A stretch of DNA of 64,000 nucleotides from Pseudomonas profundi (GCF_008638305.1 NZ_VTPZ01000012.1:60310-124309); one strand, 5' to 3'. Counted from the stretch's first letter, positions 35,013 to 47,241 are shown. Made by a program: numbers and translations. The notes: generated by a model not told the origin, from the sequence alone.

Positions 35013-36413
35013 TTATCGGCCCGGCCCCACCAGCTCCCGCCCACGCTGAACCGCTGCCACTACCTGAGCCGGAGCGGTGCCGCCAATATGGTTGCGCGCG
35101 TTCACCGAGCCTTCCAGCGTTAGCACCTCGAACACGTCCTGCTCGATCTGGTCGCTGAACTGGCGCAGCTCGTCCAGGCTCATCTCGGCCAGATCCTTTT
35201 TGTTGTCCACGCCATACTTGACCGCATGCCCGACGATCTCGTGGCAGTCGCGGAAGGGCAGGCCCCTGCGTACCAGGTAATCGGCCAGGTCAGTCGCCGT
35301 GGAGAAGCCACGCAGGGCCGCTTCACGCATCGCCTCGACCTTCGGTTCGATTGCGGGAATCATGTCGGCAAAGGCGCGCAGGCTGTCGCGCAGGGTATCG
35401 ACTGCATCGAACAGCGGTTCCTTGTCTTCCTGATTGTCCTTGTTGTAAGCCAGCGGCTGACTTTTCATAAGGGTCAGCAGACCCATCAGGTGACCGTAAA
35501 CGCGGCCGGTCTTGCCGCGCACCAGTTCAGGCACGTCGGGGTTCTTTTTCTGCGGCATGATCGAGGAGCCGGTGCAGAAGCGGTCGGGCAGATCGATAAA
35601 GTTGAACTGCGAACTGGTCCAGAGCACCAGTTCTTCGGAGAAGCGCGACAGGTGCATCATTGCCACGCTCGCTGCTGCGCAGAATTCGATAGCGAAATCG
35701 CGATCGGAGACGCCATCCAGGGAATTGCCGGAGATCGCGTCGAAGCCCAGCAACCCGCAAGTGATGCTGCGGTCGATGGGGTAGGTTGTACCTGCCAGGG
35801 CAGCGCTGCCCAGGGGCATACGGTTGACCCGCTTGCGGCAATCGAGCAGGCGCTCGCTGTCACGCACCAGCATTTCGAACCATGCCAGCAGATGATGACC
35901 AAAGGTCACCGGTTGCGCGGTCTGCAGGTGAGTGAAGCCCGGCATGATGACGGCCGAATGTTTTTCCGCCTGATCAAGCAGCCCGGTCTGCAGGCGATTG
36001 AGTTCAGCCAGAATGATATCGATTTCATCGCGCAGCCAGAGGCGGTTGTCGGTGGCGACCTGATCGTTACGCGAACGGCCAGTATGCAGTTTCTTGCCAG
36101 TGATGCCGATACGGTCAGTCAGTCTGGCCTCGATGTTCATATGGACATCTTCGAGCTCGACGCTCCAGGCGAACTCTCCGGCTTCGATTTCACTCCGGAT
36201 CGCCTGCAGGCCGTCAATGATGGTGTCGCGCTCGTCGTCGGTGAGTACGCCAACCCGGGCGAGCATCGTAGCGTGAGCAATAGAGCCCTGGATGTCATGC
36301 TTGTACAGGCGCTTGTCGAAATCCACCGAGGCGGTGAAACGTGCTACGAAGGCGTCGACCGGTTCGCTGAAACGGCCACCCCATGATTGATTGGTAGTCT
36401 GATCTTGGCTCAT
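35013..36413 (-). CDS. argH: Argininosuccinate lyase
   Basis: This 466-residue enzyme of the fumarase/aspartase superfamily performs the last step of arginine synthesis (argininosuccinate to arginine and fumarate). The signature loop [15 protein letters not shown] carries the catalytic serine. The N-terminus [13 protein letters not shown] is typical, and [13 protein letters not shown] binds substrate. The frame is open to 36449, but the ATG at 36413 ([15 protein letters not shown]) matches the family start. It is divergent from algZ, as in P. aeruginosa. Confidence 0.96.
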   Translation of the reverse strand: MSQDQTTNQSWGGRFSEPVDAFVARFTASVDFDKRLYKHDIQGSIAHATMLARVGVLTDDERDTIIDGLQAIRSEIEAGEFAWSVELEDVHMNIEARLTDRIGITGKKLHTGRSRNDQVATDNRLWLRDEIDIILAELNRLQTGLLDQAEKHSAVIMPGFTHLQTAQPVTFGHHLLAWFEMLVRDSERLLDCRKRVNRMPLGSAALAGTTYPIDRSITCGLLGFDAISGNSLDGVSDRDFAIEFCAAASVAMMHLSRFSEELVLWTSSQFNFIDLPDRFCTGSSIMPQKKNPDVPELVRGKTGRVYGHLMGLLTLMKSQPLAYNKDNQEDKEPLFDAVDTLRDSLRAFADMIPAIEPKVEAMREAALRGFSTATDLADYLVRRGLPFRDCHEIVGHAVKYGVDNKKDLAEMSLDELRQFSDQIEQDVFEVLTLEGSVNARNHIGGTAPAQVVAAVQRGRELVGPGR

Positions 36414-36510
36414 GTGTCGGATCGATCCGCTGACAATTTGAAGACGCATAGCATACCATCACAGGCTAGGACGATGCCGGTCGGCTAATGGACCAATGGA
36501 GATCCGCCAC

Positions 36511-37593
36511 ATGAAGAATGGAATCTGGTCGCTGCTGAATAAGCCCCATGAAGGAGAGGATTTCTTTCTTCCGGATCTGTGCTCATCTGTGGCCGTATTT
36601 ACCCTGGTGGTATTGGCCGAGCTGGTGGTCATGCTGTGGGTGCTGGCGCAGCCGGGAACGGGTGTTTTCGACTGGTTGCAGTTGGCTATGGCATCGTTGT
36701 TTGTGCAGTGGATTGTGCTGCTGTCCGCCGCACTGCTGTGCCGACTGCGGCCCTGGATGCAGCGCCGCCCGTTGTGGCTGGCAATTTCCGCGTGCTACGC
36801 CGTAGTGATTGGCCTGACCCTGCTATTCACCGTGCTTGCCGAGTGGGTACTGCAGCACGGCATGACCGGCGCGCCGCCGTTGCGTGTCGATCTGCTGCTT
36901 CGCCACGGCCTGATCGCTCTGATCATGACCAGTCTGCTGCTGCGTTATTTTTATCTGCATCAACAGCGACAATTCCAGGTCCAGTCGGAGCTGCAGTCGC
37001 GCTTGCAGTCGCTGCAATCACGGATCCGGCCGCACTTTCTGTTCAACAGCCTCAATAGCATCGTCAGCCTCATCGGCAGTCAGCCACAGCAAGCGGAGAA
37101 TGCGGTGCTGGACCTGGCCGATCTGTTCCGCGCCAATCTGTCCGAGGCCGGCGGCGTGGCCACCTGGGCCCAGGAGAAGCGTCTGTGTGAAGGCTATTTG
37201 CGTATCGAAAAGTATCGACTTGGCCAGCGACTCGAAGTGCATTGGCGTACCGAATCGCTACCGCCGGACACGCCCATGCCGCTGCTTACCCTGCAACCGC
37301 TCCTGGAAAACGCCATCCTGCATGGCCTGTCGCCACAGCTGGAAGGCGGCGACATCAGCATTTATGCGGCCTATGTCAATGGGCGGGTTGAACTGGAGGT
37401 CTCGAATAGTTGTCCAGAGGTACTAGATAGCCACCAGGGAGCCCGCATGGCGCTACAAAATATAAGAGCACGGCTTGCTGCCCTCTTTGGTCCACAGTCC
37501 CGAGTCGAGATCTGGCGAGACGGTCCGCGCTTCTTCAGCAAGCTGGTCTATCCTTGTATAGAACAATCGCCAACTTACCAGAGAAGTCATTGA
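36511..37593 (+). CDS. algZ: Sensor histidine kinase AlgZ (FimS), LytS class
   Basis: The protein has an N-terminal domain of four or more membrane helices (about residues 25-150). A short coiled segment follows, then a histidine kinase region with the phosphorylated His in RPHFLFNSLNSIV and the ATP-binding motif LQPLLENAILHGL. Starting at the ATG at 36511 places this His at position 175, the number I recall for P. aeruginosa AlgZ. GGAG before this ATG also supports it over the ATG at 36496. Three bases separate it from algR. The pair controls type IV pili and alginate in P. aeruginosa. Confidence 0.93.
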   Translation: MKNGIWSLLNKPHEGEDFFLPDLCSSVAVFTLVVLAELVVMLWVLAQPGTGVFDWLQLAMASLFVQWIVLLSAALLCRLRPWMQRRPLWLAISACYAVVIGLTLLFTVLAEWVLQHGMTGAPPLRVDLLLRHGLIALIMTSLLLRYFYLHQQRQFQVQSELQSRLQSLQSRIRPHFLFNSLNSIVSLIGSQPQQAENAVLDLADLFRANLSEAGGVATWAQEKRLCEGYLRIEKYRLGQRLEVHWRTESLPPDTPMPLLTLQPLLENAILHGLSPQLEGGDISIYAAYVNGRVELEVSNSCPEVLDSHQGARMALQNIRARLAALFGPQSRVEIWRDGPRFFSKLVYPCIEQSPTYQRSH

Positions 37594-37596
37594 GGC

Positions 37597-38346
37597 ATGA
37601 AAGTACTGATCGCCGATGATGAACCCCTAGCCCGCGAGCGTCTGGCCCGACTGGTCGCCGCGCTGCCGGAGTATAGTGTGGTGCCGGAGATGGCCGCCAA
37701 TGGGCAAGAGGCGCTGAAGCTCATCGAAGAGCATCATCCGGATATCGCGCTGCTTGATATCCGCATGCCGGGGCTTGATGGCCTGCAAACTGCGGCGAAA
37801 CTGTGCGAACTCAGCGATGCACCGGCTGTGGTGTTCTGCACTGCCCATGGTGAATACGCTCTGGATGCCTTCGCCGTCAGCGCGGTGGGATATCTGCTCA
37901 AGCCGGTGCGCAGCGAGGATCTGGCAAGTGCGCTGGCCAAGGCGCAAAAACCCAATCGGTTGCAACTGGCCAATCTGGGCAAGGCTGGCGTAATCGAGGC
38001 GACCAATCAGGCGCGCAGTCATATCAGTGCTCGCACGCGCCGTGGCGTGGAGTTGGTGCCCATTGAAGATGTGTTGTATTTCATCGCCGACCACAAATAC
38101 GTGACCCTTCGCCACTGTGAGGGGGAAGTATTGCTGGATGAACCGCTCAAATCGCTTGAAGACGAATTTGGTGATTACTTCGTGCGCATCCACCGCAACG
38201 CCCTGGTGGCGCGCAACCGTATCGAGCGGCTGCAGCGCAGTGCCATGGGTCACTTCCATCTTCAATTGAAAGGCCTGCCAGACGAGACCCTGACTGTCAG
38301 CCGGCGCCATGTGCCGGGTGTGCGCAAACTGATGGAGCAGCTGTGA
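37597..38346 (+). CDS. algR: Response regulator AlgR (LytTR class)
   Basis: The 249-residue protein has a receiver domain (1-120) with the acidic pair DD at 7-8, phospho-acceptor Asp54 in LLDIRMPG, and the Lys in LLKPVRSEDL. A LytTR DNA-binding domain (about 140-245) follows, with FIADHKYVTLRH and VRIHRNALVARNRI. Asp54 and length match P. aeruginosa AlgR. It lies directly downstream of its kinase gene and upstream of hemC. Confidence 0.95.
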   Translation: MKVLIADDEPLARERLARLVAALPEYSVVPEMAANGQEALKLIEEHHPDIALLDIRMPGLDGLQTAAKLCELSDAPAVVFCTAHGEYALDAFAVSAVGYLLKPVRSEDLASALAKAQKPNRLQLANLGKAGVIEATNQARSHISARTRRGVELVPIEDVLYFIADHKYVTLRHCEGEVLLDEPLKSLEDEFGDYFVRIHRNALVARNRIERLQRSAMGHFHLQLKGLPDETLTVSRRHVPGVRKLMEQL

Positions 38347-38418
38347 CGCGGATCGCTACCGCATGGATGCCTGTACAGCCATGGCGTATCATGCCGGCTG
38401 GCAATGAAAGAGAATCCC

Positions 38419-39357
38419 ATGAGTCGACAACTGCGAATCGCCACCCGCAAGAGCGCACTGGCCCTGTGGCAGGCCGAATACGTCAAGGCGCGTCTTGAAG
38501 CAATACACCCCGGACTGAGCGTATCGCTGGTTCCCATGGTGAGTCGCGGCGACAAGCTGCTGGATTCGCCCCTGGCAAAGATCGGCGGCAAGGGTCTTTT
38601 CGTAAAAGAGCTTGAGGCGGCATTGACCGCGAACGAAGCCGACCTGGCCGTACACTCCATGAAAGACGTGCCGATGCAGTTTCCCGAAGGGCTGGGTCTG
38701 TATGTCATTTGCGAGCGAGAAGATCCGCGCGACGCCTTTGTGTCCAATAATCACGAGAGCGTCGACAGCCTGCCGCACGGCAGCATAGTCGGTACCTCCA
38801 GTCTGCGACGCCAGGCTCAGATCATGGCGCGCCGTCCGGACCTGAAAGTAAATTTCCTGCGCGGTAACGTGAATACCCGTCTGGCCAAGCTGGATGCTGG
38901 CGACTATGACGCCATCATCCTTGCCGCTGCAGGTCTGATGCGGCTGGGCTTTCATGATCGTATCCGTTACGCCATGCCGCCGGAGGAAAGCCTGCCGGCA
39001 GGAGGCCAGGGCGCAGTGGGCATCGAATGCCGTACGGATGACGCCGAACTGCATGCTCTGTTGGCTCCGTTGAACGACGAGGACAGCGCATTGCGCGTGC
39101 GTGCCGAGCGCGCGCTCAATCACCGCTTGAATGGCGGCTGTCAGGTGCCCATCGCCTGTTACGCAGAGCGTCAGAACGGCGAGATCTGGCTGCGCGGCAT
39201 GGTCGGAGATCCAGACGGTACTCAGATGCTCACAGCCGAAGCCCGGGGCCCCGAAGCTACACCGGAAGAGTTGGGTATAGCTGTCGCAGAGGACCTGCTG
39301 TCCCAAGGCGCTCAGACCATCCTTGATGCGGTCTATCTGGGGGCTGCGCCGGAGTGA
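38419..39357 (+). CDS. hemC: Hydroxymethylbilane synthase (porphobilinogen deaminase)
   Basis: This 312-residue enzyme links four porphobilinogens into hydroxymethylbilane. Typical segments are [15 protein letters not shown], the HSMKDVP active-site Asp/Lys region, [10 protein letters not shown], and [13 protein letters not shown], which carries the Cys that binds the dipyrromethane cofactor. The ATG at 38419 ([12 protein letters not shown]) is preferred over 38404 because AGAGA lies just before it. The stop overlaps the hemD start. Confidence 0.95.
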   Translation: MSRQLRIATRKSALALWQAEYVKARLEAIHPGLSVSLVPMVSRGDKLLDSPLAKIGGKGLFVKELEAALTANEADLAVHSMKDVPMQFPEGLGLYVICEREDPRDAFVSNNHESVDSLPHGSIVGTSSLRRQAQIMARRPDLKVNFLRGNVNTRLAKLDAGDYDAIILAAAGLMRLGFHDRIRYAMPPEESLPAGGQGAVGIECRTDDAELHALLAPLNDEDSALRVRAERALNHRLNGGCQVPIACYAERQNGEIWLRGMVGDPDGTQMLTAEARGPEATPEELGIAVAEDLLSQGAQTILDAVYLGAAPE

Positions 39358-40115
39358 GTACAGCGGTCCTGTTGACCCGCTCGGATGCTGATAATCAGCG
39401 TCTGGCGAATAAGCTGGCACGCCTGGGGATCTCTGCGCTAAGCGTGCCATTGCTGCGCATAGACGAGCTGGACGAGACGCCGGAGCAGCAACGACTGATC
39501 CTTGATATCGACCGCTATCATGCGGTCATGGTGGTGAGTCCGGTTGCAGCTCGTCTGGGTCTGGAGCGTCTCGATGCAGCATGGCCGCAGCCGCCGGTGG
39601 GTATTGACTGGTTCGCTGTCGGTGAGACAACGGCAAGCGTTCTCAGGGCGTACGGGCTGCCAGTGCACACGCCTGACTCGGGGCAGGACAGCGAAGCGCT
39701 GTTGCGTTTGCCCGTATGGAGTGAGTTGCTGGCGCGTCCGGATCTGAAAATACTGGTCTGGCGCGGCGTCGGTGGCCGCGAGCATTTGGCTAATCACGTT
39801 CGGGCAGTCGGCGGGCAAGTAGATTATCTTGAATTGTATCGACGCGAACCGCCGCAGGGTTTGGCCACGGCGCTTGAATCTGCCAGCCAGGCGGATGTGC
39901 GCGGCATCGTATTGGCGAGTGGCCAGGGACTGGAGCACTGGCACGCTGCGGCGGGCAGGCACTGGCCCGAGCAGAGAACCTGGCGTTGCTGGGTGCCGAG
40001 CCAACGCGTCGCCGAGCGAGCCAAAGCGCTCGGCTGCAACGACATCATAGTATGCGAAGGCGCGGACGATTCCGCAGTATTGACGGCAATAGCCGCTCAT
40101 CCGCTGACGCGATAA
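39354..40115 (+). CDS. hemD: Uroporphyrinogen-III synthase
   Basis: This 253-residue two-domain protein closes and inverts ring D of hydroxymethylbilane. The family is poorly conserved, but the [16 protein letters not shown] start, [19 protein letters not shown] and the [18 protein letters not shown] segment fit. The start is GTG within the hemC stop (GTGA overlap). It lies between hemC and hemX in the standard order. Confidence 0.92.
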   Translation: MSTAVLLTRSDADNQRLANKLARLGISALSVPLLRIDELDETPEQQRLILDIDRYHAVMVVSPVAARLGLERLDAAWPQPPVGIDWFAVGETTASVLRAYGLPVHTPDSGQDSEALLRLPVWSELLARPDLKILVWRGVGGREHLANHVRAVGGQVDYLELYRREPPQGLATALESASQADVRGIVLASGQGLEHWHAAAGRHWPEQRTWRCWVPSQRVAERAKALGCNDIIVCEGADDSAVLTAIAAHPLTR

Positions 40116-40125
40116 GGGGAATAGC

Positions 40126-41532
40126 GTGGAACCGACAGTACCTGACAAGAACGACCGGAACGATGAAGCCGGGACAAACAAGCCAGACGCGTCACAAGCC
40201 ACGACAACCGGAAAACCCGGTGAATCTGCGACCGGAACCAGCCAGCCCAGCGTATCTGCTCCGGGCGAAGCGGCAGCACCCACTGCGGCTCCCGAGCCGC
40301 CTGTTACGGCCGCTCCCACAACGGAACCTGGCAAAACAGGCGCCGCTAAGACCGAGCCCTCCCAGACGGACAAGCCCGGCGCAGCCAAGCCCACCGGATC
40401 CACGACCAGGCCAAAGGATGTCGGGGCTGGCAAGCCGCCACCGGTCAAGCCGCGCGATACTTCAACGTCCGGCTCCGGGGGCGGACGTGGGCTTTCGGCT
40501 CTGGCGCTGTTGGTCGCTCTGGGCGCGCTGGGCCTGAGCGGCTGGCAGTGGTATCAACAGCAATCGGAGCCGGATGTTTCTGCGACGCTGGATGCACGGT
40601 TTGATCAATTGGCCGCCGATCAGGAACAATCGCTCCGCCAGGTGCGCGAACAGATGCAACAGCAGTTGCAGGATCTTCCGTCCAGTGCGGAGGTCGACGA
40701 AACGCGGCGGCTGGCAGCAGATCTGCAGCGTAGCCAACAGGCACTGTCCCAACAGCTTGAGGAAATGCGTGGCGATACTGACGCCGACTGGAAGCTGGAC
40801 GAAGCGGAATACATGCTCCGGCTGGCATCGCTCCGTCTACTGGCAGCGCAGGATGTCGAGTCCGCCGGCGAATTATTGCAACTGGTCGACCGGATCCTCC
40901 GAGAGCAGCCGGACAGCGGCGTTTTTGCCGTGCGTGAAGAGCTTGCACGGTTCCAGACGCAGCTGGAAAGCCTGCCGGAAATCGACCGTCCGGGTGTCTA
41001 TCTACGGCTTGCGGCATTGCGAGATCGGGTAAACGATATCGTTGCCCTGCCGGTACGTGAATTCAGTCCGGACGAGCAGAGCGCCACCAGCTCCGACCCC
41101 GAGGCAAGCCGCTTCGATCGGGTCATGGCGCGTCTCGAGCGCTACGTGCGGGTTGATTTTCAACGCGGCAAGGTCATCACTCCGCAACTTACTGCAGCGG
41201 AAATGAACCGGGTCCGGCGCACGCTTCAGCTGGCTATCGAGCAGGCGCAATGGGCCGCCTTACGGGGCGAAGCCGAGATATTCCAGTCCAGCCTCGAACA
41301 GGCCGACTCGGTACTACAGCGCTTCTTTGAAGGCGACAATCCCGAGGTCAATTCGCTGCGAGAGCAGCTGGCGAATGTGGCCGAACAGGACATCTCGCTC
41401 GACCCGCCGGATATAGCACCCGTTCAGCAAGCCCTGGCAACCTACATGCAGAGCCGCCGAAGCCAGTCCAATGGTCAGCGCGACGGCAGTGGAGAGAGTG
41501 GCGACAACGCAGGGGAGAGCGGCAATGAGTAA
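40126..41532 (+). CDS. hemX: HemX-like membrane protein (uroporphyrinogen-III C-methyltransferase family name)
   Basis: The 468-residue protein has a long low-complexity cytoplasmic head (residues 1-118, rich in Pro, Ala, Thr, Lys). One membrane helix follows (about 122-140), then a periplasmic part with coiled-coil stretches and the conserved block WKLDEAEYMLRLA. HemX is often annotated as a methyltransferase, but family members lack the SAM-binding domain and act as membrane organisers of haem synthesis, at most by association. The start is GTG, 10 bases after hemD. Confidence 0.88.
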   Translation: MEPTVPDKNDRNDEAGTNKPDASQATTTGKPGESATGTSQPSVSAPGEAAAPTAAPEPPVTAAPTTEPGKTGAAKTEPSQTDKPGAAKPTGSTTRPKDVGAGKPPPVKPRDTSTSGSGGGRGLSALALLVALGALGLSGWQWYQQQSEPDVSATLDARFDQLAADQEQSLRQVREQMQQQLQDLPSSAEVDETRRLAADLQRSQQALSQQLEEMRGDTDADWKLDEAEYMLRLASLRLLAAQDVESAGELLQLVDRILREQPDSGVFAVREELARFQTQLESLPEIDRPGVYLRLAALRDRVNDIVALPVREFSPDEQSATSSDPEASRFDRVMARLERYVRVDFQRGKVITPQLTAAEMNRVRRTLQLAIEQAQWAALRGEAEIFQSSLEQADSVLQRFFEGDNPEVNSLREQLANVAEQDISLDPPDIAPVQQALATYMQSRRSQSNGQRDGSGESGDNAGESGNE

Positions 41533-42775
41533 AAGCTACATTGCCATCCTCATCGTACTGCTGGTGGCTGCCGTACTTGGCATGGCGGTGGCGGAAGATC
41601 CAGGCTACCTGCTGATTGCCTGGCGCAATCTCTCCATTGAGACCAGTGTCTGGGTAGGCGTCGCTTTCATCATCGGGCTCTGGCTGCTCGTTGCGCTGCT
41701 GCGCACCGTGTTCCGGCTGCTCGGCGCATCGGGTAGACGGATCAATCCCTGGTCGCAGCACAACCGGCATCGTCGTGCTGGTGTGGTAACCACCCGTGGG
41801 CTGCTCGAGTTTGCCGAGGGGCATTGGTCCAATTCATTGCGCCTGCTCAAGCGTTCCGCGCCCCATGCAGAACAGCCACTGATCAATTATCTCGCTGCTG
41901 CCCGCGCCGCCAATGAGCTGGAGGATTTCACCGAGTGTGACAACCTGCTGCGTGAAGCCTACGAGACAACACCCCGCGCTGAAGTTGCCATTGCGGTGAC
42001 CCAGGCACAGCTACAGATGGCGCGCGGTCAGCTTGAGCAGGCATTGGCTACCCTGACGCGCGTCCGCAAGGACCACCCCCGGCATCTTTATGCGTTGAAA
42101 CTGATGAGCCAGCTGTATGCCCGCCTTGAGGATTGGCAGCGCTTGCAGCAACTGTTGCCCGAGTTGCGCAAGCACGAGGTGTTGCGGCCGGAAGAGCTGA
42201 AATTGCTCGAATACCGCGTGTATACCGAACTGCTGACGCAGGCGGGGCTGCGCGGCATTCACCACGAGCCCGGGCAGGGCAATCCGCTTAACGAGATCTG
42301 GCAGCAGATGCCGAAGCAGCTGCGCCAGGATCCAAGACTGGTTGAAGTGTACGCGCTGCAGCTCCATGCCATGGGCGATGGTGCCCGGGCGGAGGAAGTG
42401 CTGCGCAGCGCGCTGAAGCATGCCTTCAATGACCGTCTTGTTCATCACTACGGGCTGGTTTCCGGTAAGGAGCCGGCACGGCAACTGGCGACGGCCGAGC
42501 AGTGGCTGGCGCAGCATCCACACGATGCCACGTTGCTGCTGGCGCTGGGCCGGTTGGCGTTGCGCAACAATCTGTGGGGCAAGGCGCGAACCTATCTTGA
42601 GGCGAGTTTTGCCAGCAAGCCGGATATTCAGACATGCGCCGAGCTGGTGCGATTGCTGGAGCATATGGGTGATGATGTGGCGAGTCAGCTGGTACAGCGC
42701 AAGGGCTTCGGACTGATGATGCATGATCTGCCAGCGCTGCCCTTGCCGCAACTGAGCAACAGTACGGCGGAATAA
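41525..42775 (+). CDS. hemY: HemY-like membrane protein with TPR-like repeats
   Basis: The 416-residue protein has two N-terminal membrane helices (about 5-22 and 40-65) bearing the HemY_N pattern AEDPGYLLIAWRNLSIETSVW. A helical TPR-like C-terminal domain follows. The ATG at 41525 overlaps the hemX stop by eight bases. The frame extends to 41471, but the conserved start is MSKSYIAIL. This HemY is not the oxygen-dependent protoporphyrinogen oxidase of Gram-positives. Its role in haem metabolism is indirect and unclear. Confidence 0.92.
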   Translation: MSKSYIAILIVLLVAAVLGMAVAEDPGYLLIAWRNLSIETSVWVGVAFIIGLWLLVALLRTVFRLLGASGRRINPWSQHNRHRRAGVVTTRGLLEFAEGHWSNSLRLLKRSAPHAEQPLINYLAAARAANELEDFTECDNLLREAYETTPRAEVAIAVTQAQLQMARGQLEQALATLTRVRKDHPRHLYALKLMSQLYARLEDWQRLQQLLPELRKHEVLRPEELKLLEYRVYTELLTQAGLRGIHHEPGQGNPLNEIWQQMPKQLRQDPRLVEVYALQLHAMGDGARAEEVLRSALKHAFNDRLVHHYGLVSGKEPARQLATAEQWLAQHPHDATLLLALGRLALRNNLWGKARTYLEASFASKPDIQTCAELVRLLEHMGDDVASQLVQRKGFGLMMHDLPALPLPQLSNSTAE

Positions 42776-42781
42776 ACGCAT

Positions 42782-43234
42782 ATGCTCCAGCAACAGGATT
42801 CCGCCGCCATTGTGCGGCGTGCGGTACGCCGTGGGCTGATCATTCTGGTGGTGTTCTTGCTGCTGGTCGGCTCGTGGGAAAGCCGCCAACGTATTGGTTA
42901 TCAGCCAGTCGAGGCGACCATGGTAACGGAGCGCTCGGTGCCTGGCGAGTGGCTTGGTGAGGTGCGTGAGCTTGGCGTTCGTTACCGCTGGCAGGCGAGT
43001 CAGTATCTGGTATTCATTCCGGTGGGCATGCTGGATGCCTTGAGCGGGCTGAATGAGCTTGCCGAAGGCGATCGGGTCGCCCTGGCAATTGACCCGCAGG
43101 AGCCGCACCAAGCGATATTCGACCGCCTGACTCAGCGCTACCCGGTGACGCTGGCGACTGTTGGGCTATTGTTGGTGGCGTTGCTGATATTGCTTGCTCT
43201 GGCAGGTCTGCGGCGCGGACGTCGGCGCAGCTGA
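42782..43234 (+). CDS. Unknown two-helix membrane protein after hemY (150 aa)
   Basis: I do not recognise this family. The start lies six bases after hemY, so it is in the hem operon. It has one N-terminal helix (about 17-32, LIILVVFLLLVGSW), an exposed central domain of some 80 residues (RYRWQASQYLVFIPVGMLDAL), and a second helix near the C-terminus (about 123-143). It ends in a basic RRGRRRS tail. The layout suggests a small beta domain held between two membrane anchors. The central domain is periplasmic if the basic ends face the cytoplasm. Confidence 0.75.
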   Translation: MLQQQDSAAIVRRAVRRGLIILVVFLLLVGSWESRQRIGYQPVEATMVTERSVPGEWLGEVRELGVRYRWQASQYLVFIPVGMLDALSGLNELAEGDRVALAIDPQEPHQAIFDRLTQRYPVTLATVGLLLVALLILLALAGLRRGRRRS

Positions 43235-43243
43235 AGCTTCCCC

Positions 43244-44218
43244 TCAGCCGCGTGGAGCGTAGGCAAATACATCGGAATGCATCCGTTGCTCCGGCATGCC
43301 CGCTGCCGTCAGTGCGTCCAGGGTCGCATAGACCATCCCGGGCGAGCCGCTGACATAGAACTCATAGCGTTCCAGATCAGACAGATCTTCACACACCGCC
43401 TCAGGCAACAAGCCCTGACGACCTGACCAGCCCGGATCGTCACTGACGACTTTGTGCAGATAAATGTTTGGTTCAGCCTGCCATTGCTGCCAATACGGCG
43501 CCTGGTAAAAATCAGCTGCACTGCGTACGCCCCAGTACAGATGGATGGGATGCTCGAACCCGATACGAATACTGTGCTGGATCATGCTCTGCATTTGCGC
43601 CAGGCCGGTACCGGCAGCGATCATCACCAACGGGCGGTCAGGCAGATCGGCCAGATGCGCGTCACCAAAGGGTATCTTCACGCGCGCCATGCGCTCGCGG
43701 CGAATGTGTTCCACCAAGGCCCAGGCGGAATGCTCACGCACCAGGATATGCAGCTCAATCAGACGATCTTCGCCTGCTTCCGAGGCGATGGAAAAGGCCG
43801 AGGCCTGTTCGTCCGGGCGCTCCAGCAGCAGGTACTGGCCGGCATGGTAGCGTAGCGGCTTACCCGCCGGCGGGCGCAGCCGGATCCGCCAGACGTCGCC
43901 GCTCAGCAGCTCGGCATCGATAAGTTGGCAAGACAGATTACGCAGCGGCAACTCGCCCGGCCCCAGCACGTTTTCCCAGTACAGTTCGCAATCGTTCAGC
44001 GGCTCTGTCACGCAGGTGTAAAGCTCGCCGCTGTGCTGCGGAGTATCGGCGCCGGTCTTGCGGACGGTTCCGCTGATAAGGTTGGCGGCGCAGATATGGC
44101 AATTCCCGTTTCGGCAGCTTTGCGGGACATCGAAGCCCAGGCGCCTGGCGGCATCAAGGATGCGTTCACCGGGCAATAGCTCCAGAACGTGGCCTGAGGG
44201 CTGCAGCGTTACCTTCAT
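43244..44218 (-). CDS. 2Fe-2S ferredoxin-NAD(P)H oxidoreductase (AscD/Fre type)
   Basis: The 324-residue protein has an N-terminal plant-type ferredoxin domain ([14 protein letters not shown], with a fourth Cys in LYTCVTEP). An FAD-binding barrel ([24 protein letters not shown]) and a NAD(P)H-binding domain ([33 protein letters not shown]) follow. Such proteins are often labelled CDP-6-deoxy-glucoseen reductase. The ATG at 44218 overlaps the ubiD stop (ATGA). A flavin reductase next to ubiD also occurs in E. coli (ubiD-fre), so supply of reduced flavin to UbiX/UbiD-linked chemistry is a plausible but unproven role. Confidence 0.88.
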   Translation of the reverse strand: MKVTLQPSGHVLELLPGERILDAARRLGFDVPQSCRNGNCHICAANLISGTVRKTGADTPQHSGELYTCVTEPLNDCELYWENVLGPGELPLRNLSCQLIDAELLSGDVWRIRLRPPAGKPLRYHAGQYLLLERPDEQASAFSIASEAGEDRLIELHILVREHSAWALVEHIRRERMARVKIPFGDAHLADLPDRPLVMIAAGTGLAQMQSMIQHSIRIGFEHPIHLYWGVRSAADFYQAPYWQQWQAEPNIYLHKVVSDDPGWSGRQGLLPEAVCEDLSDLERYEFYVSGSPGMVYATLDALTAAGMPEQRMHSDVFAYAPRG

Positions 44219-45684
44219 GTATCGATTCCCAACTCGGCCCAGATTGCATCGACGCGCTGTACAACAGCCGGATCCTGACTGATTGCGACGCCCCATTCGC
44301 GGGTCGTTTCGCCGGGCCATTTATTGGTGGCATCCAGCCCCATCTTGCTACCGAGACCGGATACGGGCGATGCGAAATCGAGATAATCGATGGGTGTGTT
44401 GTCGATCATCACCGTGTCACGCTTCGGATCCATGCGCGTGGTAATCGCCCAGATCACATCGTTCCAGTCACGAATATTGATGTCGTCATCGGTAACGATG
44501 ACGAACTTGGTGTACATGAACTGACGCAGGAATGACCAGACGCCAAGCATCACGCGCTTTGCATGGCCCGGGTACTGTTTCTTCATCGAGACGACGGCCA
44601 TGCGATACGAGCAGCCTTCCGGCGGCAGGTAGAAGTCGGTAATCTCGGGAAACTGCTTTTGCAGGATAGGTACAAACACCTCGTTTAGCGCCACGCCCAG
44701 AATAGCCGGCTCATCCGGCGGGCGGCCGGTATAGGTGCTGTGGTAGATCGGCTTCTCGCGGCGCGTAATACGCTCGACGGTAAACACAGGAAAGCGGTCC
44801 ACCTCGTTGTAATAACCGGTGTGGTCGCCAAAAGGGCCTTCCTCGGCCATTTCGCCCGGATGGATAACCCCCTCCAGAACGATCTCGGCACCGGCTGGGA
44901 CCTGAAGGTCCGAGCCGCGGCACTTGACCAGCTCGGTGCGCTGGCCACGCAGCAAACCGGCAAAAGCGTATTCTGAAAGACTGTCAGGAACAGGTGTTAC
45001 CGCGCCAAGGATGGTCGCCGGATCGGCACCGAGCGCCACCGCAACCGGAAAGGGCTGGCCGGGATGTTTATCACACCATTCCTTGAAGTCCAGCGCGCCC
45101 CCGCGGTGGCTAAGCCAGCGCATGATGACCTTGTTGCGACCTATCAGCTGCTGGCGATAAATGCCCAGGTTCTGACGTTCCTTGTTCGGGCCTTTGGTGA
45201 CCACCAGCCCCCAGGTTATCAAGGGCCCGGCGTCGCCAGGCCAGCAGGTCTGGACCGGTATCGCTCCGAGATCGACATCGTCGCCTTCCAGGACCACCGC
45301 CTGGCAAGGGCCGTCACGCAGCACCTTGGGGGCCATGGAAATGACCTTCTTGAAGATCGGCAGCTTGGACCAGGCATCCTTGAGGCCTTTCGGCGGATCA
45401 GGCTCCTTGAGAAACGCCAACAGCTTGCCGATTTCACGCAATTCGCTGACATCGTCAGCGCCCATGCCCAGCGCCACCCGCTCGGGGGTGCCGAACAGAT
45501 TGCCCAGTACCGGCATATCAAACCCGGTCGGGTTTTCAAACAGCAGCGCGGGGCCGGCCTTGCGCAGGGTGCGGTCGCAAATCTCGGTCATTTCGAGCAC
45601 GGGGGAGACGGGCGTCTGGATACGCTTGAGCTCACCGCGCTCTTCCAGGCCCTTGATGAAATCACGGAGGTCGGAATACTGCAT
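44215..45684 (-). CDS. ubiD: 4-hydroxy-3-polyprenylbenzoate decarboxylase
   Basis: This 489-residue prenylated-FMN-dependent decarboxylase acts in ubiquinone synthesis. Conserved stretches include [16 protein letters not shown], the [14 protein letters not shown] region, and [18 protein letters not shown] with active-site acids. The C-terminal part covers [23 protein letters not shown]. The ATG at 45684 ([10 protein letters not shown]) is the family start; a TTG 18 bases upstream is also in frame. It is read together with the reductase downstream. Confidence 0.95.
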   Translation of the reverse strand: MQYSDLRDFIKGLEERGELKRIQTPVSPVLEMTEICDRTLRKAGPALLFENPTGFDMPVLGNLFGTPERVALGMGADDVSELREIGKLLAFLKEPDPPKGLKDAWSKLPIFKKVISMAPKVLRDGPCQAVVLEGDDVDLGAIPVQTCWPGDAGPLITWGLVVTKGPNKERQNLGIYRQQLIGRNKVIMRWLSHRGGALDFKEWCDKHPGQPFPVAVALGADPATILGAVTPVPDSLSEYAFAGLLRGQRTELVKCRGSDLQVPAGAEIVLEGVIHPGEMAEEGPFGDHTGYYNEVDRFPVFTVERITRREKPIYHSTYTGRPPDEPAILGVALNEVFVPILQKQFPEITDFYLPPEGCSYRMAVVSMKKQYPGHAKRVMLGVWSFLRQFMYTKFVIVTDDDINIRDWNDVIWAITTRMDPKRDTVMIDNTPIDYLDFASPVSGLGSKMGLDATNKWPGETTREWGVAISQDPAVVQRVDAIWAELGIDT

Positions 45685-45758
45685 CTGAGCTTTATGCCTC
45701 AATTTGCAAGCGGCAATTCAAGGAGTGATGTTGCTGCTCGTGGGAGGGGTGCCAGTTA

Positions 45759-45793
45759 GCTTCAGGCGGGCCTGAAAAGGGCCCGTCTGAAGC
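45759..45793 (-). terminator. Hairpin downstream of rho
   Basis: GCTTCAGGCGGGCC and GGCCCGTCTGAAGC form a 14-bp stem with one G-U pair. It starts 13 bases after the rho stop and precedes ubiD. There is no U-run, so it may slow or stabilise rather than fully end the transcript. Confidence 0.6.
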
Positions 45794-45805
45794 ATGCGCG
45801 GCAGT

Positions 45806-47071
<1,266 letters not shown>

Positions 47072-47241
47072 AGGTTCGATGAGTATGATGTCTTTCGGCA
47101 GGACGGTTAGTAACAGGCCGCCACGTGAGGATGGGGCGATGGATTTGGCTGAAGTTGGGAAGCCATTGCCGCGGGGGGCGACAGGGAGTTGGAATGCAAA
47201 TCTAGCACTGCAACACGGTTGCGTCTAGAGAAAACGCAGAG

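Noticed and set aside
35226..36386. 386-codon plus-strand open frame opposite argH
   Set aside because: It is a shadow of argininosuccinate lyase; codon-position bias belongs to the minus strand.
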